From assembly GCA_023630585.1 (NCBI GenBank), contig CM042566.1, positions 8,032,754 to 8,096,753 of the forward strand: a DNA stretch of 64,000 bases. Reading direction: 5' to 3'. The translations under genes and the position numbers were made by a program. The notes under the pieces are model-generated. The model made no database searches and was not told the DNA's origin. It saw only the letters and a program-made list of their open reading frames with translations. Below, piece after piece: positions 15,001-26,400 of the stretch. Source of the stretch: Cranoglanis bouderius. Lineage: Eukaryota > Chordata > Actinopteri > Siluriformes > Cranoglanididae. The stretch's first letter is position 1; each line of letters opens with the position of its first letter.

Positions 15001-18000
15001 ACACAAAAGCAGTGTATGGGATTCTGCAATTGATCCACAGTTCGGATGGAAATTTCCAATTTGAAAGGAAAGCGGTGATTATGAACCCCTCCCCCCAAAC
15101 AGCACAGAATCTGTCCTGGGTGTGGACTCGAGTATTCGGGCCAAGTGGGAAAACACCCTTAGTTACAAATTGCATTACTAAGTTAACAATGTCTTTAGAG
15201 AAAAACTAAACTTTTAATTGTTAGCTCAATTACCACTGTGTGCAAAACATAAGAATCGAACATCATATACCAAACATATCCAGGCTGATCAGTTAAATTA
15301 GCAATAAGGAAAAAGAAAAACGGTGCATATATTTCACTTTTGGCAGGATTATTCCTTTAGGGAACTTTAAATCAACACACAACATTTAATTATCTATCAG
15401 TATGGCAAAAACATGTGAAACTTTTAAATACTCCAAAACCTCCTTAGGTGAATTTCTCTGAGTTTGTTGGAGAGTGTGTTAATTTGCATGTGTTGTGTGT
15501 GTGTGTATAGGGGCTGCACAGAGGAACACGAGATGAAGACTCAGGAGCAGAAAGGCGATGCAGAGCCGATGGCAGCGAGTTACCGTTCCAGCCAGCGAGG
15601 TCCAGCGTGGCGTTGGGACAGCCCCCCTACCGCCCCATCAGCTCAGCGCTGGACTCCTGTGGGGCCTCCGTCAGTTCCCAGCCGAACACACAAGGGCCTG
15701 GTGCCTGTCCCATACAGAGAGCCGCAACACATTCCTGCTAAAAGGTGAAACATTTCGATAAAATTCTACCTATTGAAAGTTTCAGAAGTCTTGTGCTGTT
15801 CATTTACATTAGCTTGCAAAAGTATTCACTCCCCCTTGCACTTTTCCTCATTTTGTAGTGTTATAACCTGGAACTGAAATGGACATATATTGTCACGAAT
15901 CAACACAAAATAACCCATAAAATTGAGGTTAGGGGAAAAATCCATATAGTTTACTACAAATAAAAAGCGTAAAATAAAAGTTGTGACTGCATAAGTATTC
16001 ACCTCCATTACTGTTGGTTAGTTACAGTAGTAATGGTACAACCATTTGCCATTAGAAGTGTGTGATTTCAATATACATACACTTTTTCTGGAAGTCCCCA
16101 GTTTGTCAACGAACTTACCTAAACGAACAGCATCATGAAGACCAAGGAGCTGTCAAAAGTATCAGTCAAGGTTTGATTATAAAAAAAAAATATCCTAAAC
16201 TTTGAACATCCCATAGAGCACTAAATCCAATTAGTCCATTATTTAAAAGTGGAAAGAATATAGGGCAACTGTGATTGTGAAAAGTCAGTGAGCAGGTAAG
16301 GAGAGCATTCGTCAGACAACAAACCAAGCGGCCAAGAGTAACTCTAAAGGAGCTCAAATGGGAGAAGTCCATTTCAGTTCCATGTTGCAACACTACAAAA
16401 TGTGGAAAGGTTCGAGGAGATGCAGATGGATCACACACAAGCAGTCACTAATCTGTAACTCAGGCTCCCAGGATTAACAGATATCACGTCTGGACTACTC
16501 GTTTTTTTGTTTTTTTTAACAAGTAGGTTCAAAGAGAAAATGAAGACACTAGCAAGACTCAAATAATATCTCGTTCTGTCCTGATGGAGCAGTTATTCAC
16601 AGCTCATAGCTGAACAATTGGCCACTGATTTGCTTTGTCAAGGGCACAGACTAGATGTGCTACATGATCACATACTAGTATGTTTCTCTTAGTCTGTATT
16701 AATGCAGTTAACTAGTATTAACTAGTTTCCCATATGTTATCACCTTACATTAGCTGCCACTTTTTAGCCAAGCCAATTATGTTTCTGGGTAAATAAAACA
16801 TACATTTATAATTCGTCCACCTCTGTAGCTAATGTTTCTGTGAAGCAGTGTGTTTTTATAATGTAATAGTTTAATAGTGCAATAATAAAAATATGTTGAA
16901 TGGTAATGAAGAGGTTTTTTTTTTTTTTTTAAATAAATAAGGGAACTGTGAGTGAGTGTGTTCTATAGTCTATCCATCACCTTGTTGCTTCTCTACATAA
17001 CAGCAGATGATGGGAAACAGACAGTGATTTGTCAGCTTATTGGAAATTGTAATCTCCAGAACATTTGAATGGAAATATACTTTGTGTGTCTCACCACTAA
17101 GTATGTCTGTCCTCCCTCAGACCTGTCAGTTATCCTGAGAACCACTACAGCGTGTCTCCAGTAGGGGCAGATCGAAGTCTGCCCTACCGCAACCCCTCAG
17201 CCAGTTTCTCCAGCCCGGGATCAGCTCTCAGCCCTGCAGCCCTGAGCGGCCCATTCGTCCGGTACAAACCCTCACCAGACAGGCAAGTTCCTTTCATGGC
17301 CATGAAAAAAAAAACGTAAATTCATGATTACACGATTGCAAGCGCCATTTAGCGCTTGGAACGTTCACTAAATTATTATATTATATATTATATTTTCAAC
17401 AATCATAGAAAATGTGCATTTACCAATACAAAAATTGTGAACCCATATTGGCGGCATTTTGCTCTTAAAGAAGCGACAGGGTTGAGTTTTTCTTAGCATA
17501 GAATTAGCAAATACACTGACGTCCATGCTAATGGCATGACAACATTAACATCATTCGAACTATTTACTTACTTTTTTTTTGTTTTATAATAACCTAAATA
17601 ATCAAGTCAATATCACTATATCATTGATGATGATAAAGAAAAAAAGAATCAGATATCAGAATCAGATGACTGGACTTGGTGCTGTGGACTTATTATTAAC
17701 TATAATGATAAATACACGCATTGAAGCGTCTTACCATGAGTAATACACGACTCGGTTTGATACAGATCGTTGGGCTTACAGAAGGTGTTTTCTGTCTGAA
17801 AAATAACTACGAAACTGAAGCCAAACCGGTAGTGAGGTGCGTGGCTGTGAGGAGTGTGTAAAGCATGCCAGGGCACACACACAGCTGATTTATCTTTCAG
17901 ACTTGTAACCCTATCACTTACACATGTGTCGGTGTGTGTGGGTGTTTTGGGAGGTCAAGGCATGTACAGACATATCTGCTCTGTACTGAGTGATTCAAGT

Positions 18001-20141
18001 GCGTGTGTTTGTGTGTGAGCACACCTATTGTGAATTGACCTGCTGAACCGGAGTAACATGTTCTCTGTGATCTAAATGCAGTCAGTGTGTGACTCAGTTT
18101 ATGAATTACACCCTTTATAGTTTGTGGTTTTTTTGGCTCTTATTTTCTGAACGTGTTATTGTTTATTAGGGTGGGTTTTTTTTGTTTCTTAGTTTGTTTA
18201 GATGTGATTGATATATGCGCACATTCATTGTTTACTTAGTTTATTCATTATATAATGAATATATTCATTATAATGTTATTCACTGATGAGCATACATTTT
18301 GGGTTTTTTTTTTTTTTAACTGGTTTCCACATAGCACTCCTCACATTATTTACAGAAGCAGCACCGCAGGAGAGTAATGCAGCATACAGAGTGTACTTCT
18401 GACCCAGATTTCAGTCTGCTAAAGTAATGTTCTCTTTCTTTGTCCTCTCGTTTATGTTACCCTAACATGGTAGCTTGCCCACATACCTTCGTATACAGCC
18501 TGAATTAATTGGAAGAATGTTCCTCAAGCAGAATTAAATAAAGTTGAATAGAGATTGGGTTTCTAGTTCAGACACACACACACCCTCACATATTTTAATT
18601 TCCTTGGAGGACCTTTTAATGCAGCTAATTAGTGCTATGTTACACTTAAATCTGACACTAAGATTAACCTCAGTAACCAATAGGAAACCTTTTGGCTCAG
18701 AAGACATTTGGTCCCCACCAAGATATAAAAACATGCCCATACACTGAGGTTTCATTTCCAAACATCTGGATTTACTGAGTGTGTATTGCATTAAGGCATC
18801 ACACACTCACTTTGAGACAAACACTCATTTGTGTAAACACATGGCCTTGGTGTGCATCTTTGCTAGACTCTATGATTTGGATCAAAAGCATGAAGATGTC
18901 TGATGTGTGTGTCATCAGTGTGTGTCAGGCTTTTGTTCCCTCTAGCTGCTCGCATCAGGTTCAAGTCCTTGGCCCAACCTTCACGCCTGAAGACATAGCA
19001 CCTGAACTTCGATTCATAAACACAATTAACTCTTTTTCCATGTGTGTATGTGGGTGTGTGTCTATATCCAGGGTGTTCTCCTTATATCCAAACATTTCTC
19101 TTTTTTCCTTAAAACATAAATCATTGTACCTCCTGGTTGTGGCGTTTGTACACTGAAACCAATGTGTTTTATTTGTTTACTGGATGGCAAAACAATGCAT
19201 ATGATCATTTCTTATATCTGCTATATGGTAGGATTATATTCTACCTCACTTGTAAGTTGCATTGGATAAAAGCATCTACCACACAAACGAATGTAAATGT
19301 ACCACTCATGTCATTGTGTATGTGTGTATGTGCAGGTTCGGCTCGGCCCAGCGCCCTCTCCAGCCGCACGAAACTCATTTGACTCTTGATGGATCCAGTG
19401 GAGATTCCTCATCTGGCTTCACCAGCCAGGAGAGCACTATGGAGCGCAGCAAGACAGGTATACATACGCACGCACATCATATTACACACATCAGTCAGAC
19501 TCGAGTTTTTCAGCTCGAGTGCAGTGGGTTCGTTCTGTCCTCTGGTGGTGAAATGGTGGAACTGCAGCTGTCTGGTAGTTTGGTTCGCTTTATTTATACA
19601 GACCTTTGACAAAAAAATTCTTGTAAAAGGATTACATATATTCCAAACTTTCTAAAATTCAATTTGAGAGTTTGAAGTTAGTTATGCCAGTATTATTTCT
19701 AAAAGATGACATACCTCTTCATGAACAAAGCAATCAATTTCTTTTTCAAAAAAAGAAAAAAAAAAACCTTGGCTCTACCATTGAAGGCAAAATTATTATT
19801 ATTTTTTTTCTTTTACTTTCTTTGCTTGTGTTTACAGTGTTTTATTTTGCCTTAGGCTGCTTTCTCATCTATTAGTCTGTTTGAGTAGGCTGATTTGTTT
19901 TCTGTTTGTTTATATTGGGTGTACACTGTTCTCATGAATTGTATCCAGCGAATAGAATAATGCTGATTAATTCATATTTAATTAGCCCATAATAAAATAT
20001 TTAATAGTGCTTATTTGTGGTGAAATTGTGTGTGTGGGTGGGTGTGGACTTGCTATAAATGATTCAGAATCTCTGTTCCAATGGAACTCTGACATGTAGT
20101 GATTGCATGTGTGTAAATGTGTGTTAATTAATCTTCATGTT

Positions 20142-20179
<38 letters not shown>

Positions 20180-21239
20180 TCACAGAGTCCATGTGGCATG
20201 TTGCAGCCCCGTCTCGGAGTGCATCCGGGGGCGGAGCTCAGAGGCGACAGGCTCGCCAGGATTTGCACGGGAAGGACTCGCCAAACCGACACTCAAAGGT
20301 GAGAGGTCTTTCCTGTTACCATAGAAACCATACTCTATTTCAGATCACCATGTTCTATAATAATATATGACCCTTTTCTCTCTTTGCTACTTCTGCAGTC
20401 ATGTCTGTCAGATAATTGAATGGAAATGAACTATTTATTTTCGCAGTTGCAAAGTTTTCATTGAATGATAACCCCTCTGTCTGTTTGTCTGTGTCTCTCA
20501 GGGCGAGACACAGTACTCCAGCCACTCCAGCAGTAACACGCTGTCCAGTAACGCCTCCAGCAGCCACAGTGACGAGCGCTGGTTTGACACCATGGGCGCT
20601 AGCACCTCTGGTGCCCTCAGCGACCCCTGTGACCCTTGTGATCCCTGTGACCCCGACCCCATGGGGAAAGGAGGCTCCAGCGACAGTGGCATCGACGCCT
20701 CCACTCTGTATGCGTCCACCTCCAGCAGCAAATCAAGCAAACTGAGCCGGAGTCAAGCAGGGACGCCCCATAGGAGTCTTCACTCTTCAGCTACCTACAG
20801 CGGCCTGCACGAGCTCTCTGCCCCTATAGCCAGAGTGGGGGAGGGGCTTCGGCGAGAGTCGTCACCCGTCATAACCGCCTCAGCCAATCAGAGCAAGACT
20901 TACCGCACACGCACATTCCCTCCACCTGGCTCAGCCAGTACAGAAAACTTCAAACCCAGGTGAGCAGAAAGAATCGTTAAATCGACATGTTGGTACATGG
21001 CTCATGTCATACTCATGTGCTGTTAGTATAGCAACCAGACAAACAAATTAGATATAGGCACTTGTAATATGCAATATACACTGATTTGCTGTAATCTCAT
21101 ATGGAGCAGAAGTTAAATCTGGTAAAAGTTAAGCGAAGTACACACAGTTCTAGAGAAACAGGATGTCATTCATCAGCTTTGCTTCTGAGGCTGTAGGAGG
21201 TGAAAAAATGTAGATGTTTGAAAAGGCTGATATATATAC

Positions 21240-21292
<53 letters not shown>

Positions 21293-21510
21293 TGCTACAC
21301 CCCTCAAGGCTTCAAGACCCCAGCTGTGCCTGATAAGTCCCGGCCTTTCCGATCCTCAACGGTCACGCCCACTTCAGGTTCAGCCCAGCTGTCCACCTCC
21401 GCCCCCAAATCTTTATATGGTAAAAACAAACAGGGTGCATGGCAGCAGGAGGAGAACAGCACAGCCACTATGACCTCAACCTCCAGCAGCACAGACAGCA
21501 ACAGCAGCAA

Positions 21511-21546
<36 letters not shown>

Positions 21547-21630
21547 TATGTGTAATATGTGATGAAAATTCAAGTTTGTTTTATGATGTGAGAATGTATT
21601 ATCTGTCTTCTGTTGCGGTCAGTTGTTTAT

Positions 21631-21667
<37 letters not shown>

Positions 21668-23343
21668 TGTGTGCAGGCAGGTGGACTTGAACAGTAAGAA
21701 TGTGTTTGGTCAGCCACGTCTGAGAGCATCTCTGAGGGACCTGCGTTCTCCTCGGCGTCCGGCACAAAAGAGCACCATCGAGGACGACCTGAAGAAACTC
21801 ATCATCATGGACACACCAGCCGACACACAACAAGAATCTGTGAGTACACACACAAACAAAAAGGTATGGTGCGCATCCGCCTCACCAATTATACTGTGCC
21901 GCCTCTGACATAAATTTAGTAATTGTATGTTAGCTAAGTGCAGTCTTTTTAAAATGGCAGGAAAGAGCTTTGGTCATTCTGTGAAGTATACATTTTAACA
22001 ATCAGCACTGTTCTGTACGGTAAGCTCCGCCCCCAGTAGTTCCTGGTCTGCAAAGATGTACTTACAGTGGAATCAGAGCTCAAAAGCTTCATGGAACTAC
22101 AGAGTTAAACAGAATTGAAATCAGTCCTGGTCCTCCAGAAATGTGTCTTTGAAAGGTTTCTTACAGTGTGGACCTGCTCACTGGCACTCAAAAACACACA
22201 CACACACTCACCCATCCACACACACACACTTACACACATAGAATTCTAGAGACATGGTAGATAGACATATCTGTATATTTATTTACTAAAACACACATAA
22301 ATTCACACAAGCTGATAACACACAATCCTCAGGACGCCACAATACAACACAATGATGAATACAAAAACACTTTAACTCTTGACTGGCTACAACTGCTAAA
22401 ATCACACTGATTTATATGAAAGAAACAACAAATTTATTATGTCACGCTCATTTGTGTGTGTTTAGTCTCCTCGGAAGACCCTTCAGCGGACCTTCTCAGA
22501 TGAGAGTTTATGTAGTGGGCGGAGAGACTCGAGCTTTGCCAGCACACCGCTGTTTGATGGACAGGCACCGGCCAGCGACCTGCTCTTCACCAGCACACTG
22601 CCCACCCGTCGCCATGGCAGCAGCACAAACCATGGCGCCCTCTTGCCCAGTAAGAAAGGTGTATATCTCACATGCACTAGAATTTCAGTGATTTTACTTG
22701 TCCTGGTAATAGTTTTTGTTAACGCAGATTTAATAATATTAATGTTTTCTTTAATATTTAAGATATTTTGGGAATAACCATAAATTATATTACCATATTT
22801 TACAAATTATAAGCATTCACCAAGATCCTTTCTCATAGGTAAAAAAAACAGTATAAATAGAATTATTGTGTAAGCATCATAGGCCATTATTATTTATAGG
22901 ACAGCATCCCATAAATCATATTCTTGTAATGAAGAAAATTAATTTAATTGTGTCTATTTAAATACCATATGCATCTAAACCTTTGCTAGGCAGCATAGAG
23001 TTATGATAATGTAGAAACATTAACTGTTCTAAACCTAATCAATCGGAGATTGTAGTAATTGAAGCCTTGACTGCTAACAAGGGAAGCTACATGTTACGCA
23101 CCATAATAAAAATTAATTAGAGTGAATCAAAAGGGAGTCGTTGGAATTGTCAAAATGGAATCAAAATCAAAATGGAATTGTTTACATCGCGCTCATCTCA
23201 AAAGAGTCAGATCACACTGAATCCAAATGGAATCATTCACATCACACTGAATCAAAAGGGAATCATTCACATCAGCTACCTGTTTTCATGAGTGACTTAT
23301 TTTCTGAGAATATTACTCATTTTTGAATAGCTTGATGCTGACT

Positions 23344-23402
<59 letters not shown>

Positions 23403-26400
23403 TGCCATTGTCAGCATCAGAGCTGTCTCTAACGGAGGTGAGGGATAAAGTGCCCCCCCTGCGTAGACTCGACCCCGGCCTCATGCCCCTTCCTGACACG
23501 GCAAGCGGTCTCGAGTGGTCGAGTCTCGTCAACGCTGCGAAGGCCTACGAAGGTGAGACATGTGTGAGAGAGAAACAGACAGAACACATCTGAGTTTGTA
23601 TGATTTGCTTTTTGAATTTGCCATAGTTTGAACCATATTGGACACTGTTAACAAGATGCAGGTTTATGCAGTTTTTCGATATTTACTTTTCTCTTACAAG
23701 CTGTAAAACTATCTTAGTTGTAAAACTTTTAAACCATCACTTGATTTGATGAAGATGGAAATGTGTTGACATGTGACAGGAGGGTGAGGGAAAGATGGAA
23801 GGAGTACTTTGAGGAACTGGTGAATGAGGAAAATGACAGAGAGAGAAGAGTAATAGAGGCAAATATTGTTGAGCAGGAAGTAGAAAGGATTAGCAAGGGT
23901 GAAGTTAGGAGAGCTTTGAAGAGGATGAAGAGAGGAAAGGCGGTTGGTCCTGATGACATACCAGTGGAGGTATGGAAGTGTCTAGGAGAGATGGCAGTAG
24001 AGTTTTTAACTAGGTTGTTCAACGAGGTCTTAAGAGAGTGAGAGGATGCCTGAGGAATGGAGAAGAAGTGTTTTGGTGCCGATTTTTAAGAACAAGGGAG
24101 ATGTGCAGAGTTGTGGAAACTACAGAGGTATTAAGCTGATGAGCCATACAATGAAGTTGTGGGAAAGAGTAGTGGAAGCAAGGCTAAGGGGAGAAGTGAG
24201 CATTTGTGAGCAGCAGTATGGTTTCATGCCAAGAAGGAGCACTACAGATGCAATATTTGCTTTGAGAATGTTGATGGAGAAGTACAGAGAGGGTCAGAAA
24301 GAGCTGCATTGTGTCTTTGTAGATTTAGAGAAAGCGTATGACAGGGTGCCAAGAGAGGAGCTGTGGTATTGTATGAGGAGGTCTGGAGTGGCAGAGAAGT
24401 ATGTTAGAGTGGTGCAGGATATGTATGAGAGCAGTAGGACAGTGGTAAGGTGTGCGGTAGGTGTGACAGAGGAGTTCACGGTGAAGGTGGGACTGCATCA
24501 AGGATTGGCTCTGAGCCCCTTCTTGTTTGCGGTGGTGATGGACAGGCTGACAGATGAGGTCAGACAGTAATCTCCATGGACTATGATGTTTACGGATGAC
24601 ATTGTGATCTGTAGTGAGAGCAGGGAGCAGGTGGAGGAAACTCTAGAGAGGTGGAGGTTTGCTCTGGAGAGAAGAGGAATGAAGGTTAGTCGCAGCAAGA
24701 CAGAATACATGTGTGTGAATGAGAGAGATCCAAGTGGAACAGTGAGGTTACAGGGAGAAGAGATAAAGAAGGTGCAGGATTTTAAGTACTTAGGGTCAAC
24801 AGTCCAGAGCAACGGGGAGTGTGGAAAAGAGGTGAAGAAGCGTGTGCAGGCAGGTTGGATTGGGTGGAGAAAAGTGTCAGGTCTGTTGTGTGATAAAAGA
24901 GTACCAGCAAGAATGAAAGGAAAGGTGTACAGGACAGTAGTGAGACCAGAAAGAAGAAGAACTTGAAGACTTGATTTGATGTTTGCACTTGTAATGAAGG
25001 AGGAGAAGATTTTTTTTTTTTTTTAAGACTAGACACAGAGTTTGAAACAACAGAATCAGGGACAGGGGTGTGTTTTAAATATATCTAAATTATACTAAAT
25101 GAGATTTATGGAATTTATGCTATGTTCAAACATGGCCATGTGATCACCAAGATTAGAAGAACATTCCATATTTTCATAGCTCTGCATTCACAAGTTTGTT
25201 TTAGTGTAGCCAGATACTGGAAGTTCATTATCTAATTTATCTAGTTTAAATCTTGACTTCATTTCAGAAAAAAATGTTTTGTTTAAGCTTTTCCTACTAA
25301 ACCAGGACAAAAGCGAATGCAAAACCGTTTACATGCTGCCAGCAGCACGTTTGATTACTTTGTTGCCCATCACTCTGTAGGACAAGGATATTAAATATTC
25401 CCATAAGAACTTATCATACACTGCACATTCATCTGGGCTTTCTTCTGCATACACATGCAGAAGGGGCTGTTTGTACTCAGGAGACATGACTCCAGCTGAA
25501 AACTGATCCAATGGCTGGGGGTTTAGCAACATGGCAGCTGTTTAGGCCGCCATCTTTTAGGATGCTAGAACATAAGATGTATTTTACCAGTGACTGAAGC
25601 TTGTGTGTTTTCACAGTGCAAAGAGCAGTTTCACTCTTCTCGCTGTCTGAGCCTCATGTTAGAGGAGCTGAACTGAGACCTGTGATAAGTCCAGTTCCCT
25701 TTCACACACCACAGACCCCCCGCACTACACCCACCATCAGCAGGTAATGAGGCACTGCAGGACCTGGAGTAGTATGACTTTGTACGTGTATATGTGGGCA
25801 ACTATATGCAAATGTTTACCTTAACATGGAAAAATTAAGTTATATGCAGAGGAGGAATTACATAAATCGCCCAGGGATTTTTCTTCAAAGGGTTAACAGG
25901 TCTTGGATGGCTTAATCCAATTATACAAAAGTTAATGTTTGGCAGTAGAAGAGGGGGCATTGCATGTTCATGCAGATTTATATTCCTGGCATTTTTAATG
26001 AGGGTAAAGTGATGCGAGAAAAATATCCCAATTTCTATAATACACAGTATTTATCACGATATATAGGTTTGCTGCACTTAAAAAGCTCAGTTTAAAAATC
26101 ATATAATTGAAAAACTGACTTCTACTAGAGTGAGACAAATGAAAACATTAAAAGTGTAACATTACAAATTAGAATTGAATCAAATTTTTTTCTAGAGCAA
26201 TCCAGACACTCAAACACTTGCACTGAACGAAATGGAAATTATGTAGAAAAATTATGCACTTTTGTGACACCTGTTTGCAATAAACAATGCAAAATAATTT
26301 GTTTTTCATTTGACTCATCCTTGTATTTAATGTCTACAAAAAGTCTGTACAAAAGACAGCTGCTTCAGTCAGCTTGTAATTGTTATTTAAAAACTGACGA

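Larger units (their letters stand above)
5220..15510. other. 10.3-kb sipa1l3 intron rich in transposon remnants
   Basis: No further exon compatible in frame was found between exons C and D. The intron holds Tc1-type remnants (6606-7030, about 8085-9060), a hairpin (7964-8058), dispersed repeat copies, a CT repeat (9870-9957), a CpG-rich patch (10205-10600), two SINEs (11249-11610, 11813-12160), a degenerate AAGACC-type repeat (12190-12560) and a TIR element (13034-13402). Between about 13450 and 15500 I see nothing recognisable. Confidence 0.6.

Noticed and set aside
18541..18760. Segment with GGAGGACCTTTTAATGCA and GACATTTGGTCCCCACC, resembling a known fish repeat
   Set aside because: No ends or repeats could be defined from this sequence alone, so it is not annotated.
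21677..21681. Alternative acceptor four bases downstream for sipa1l3 exon J
   Set aside because: CAG|GTGGAC would break the reading frame that continues through STIEDDLKKLI.
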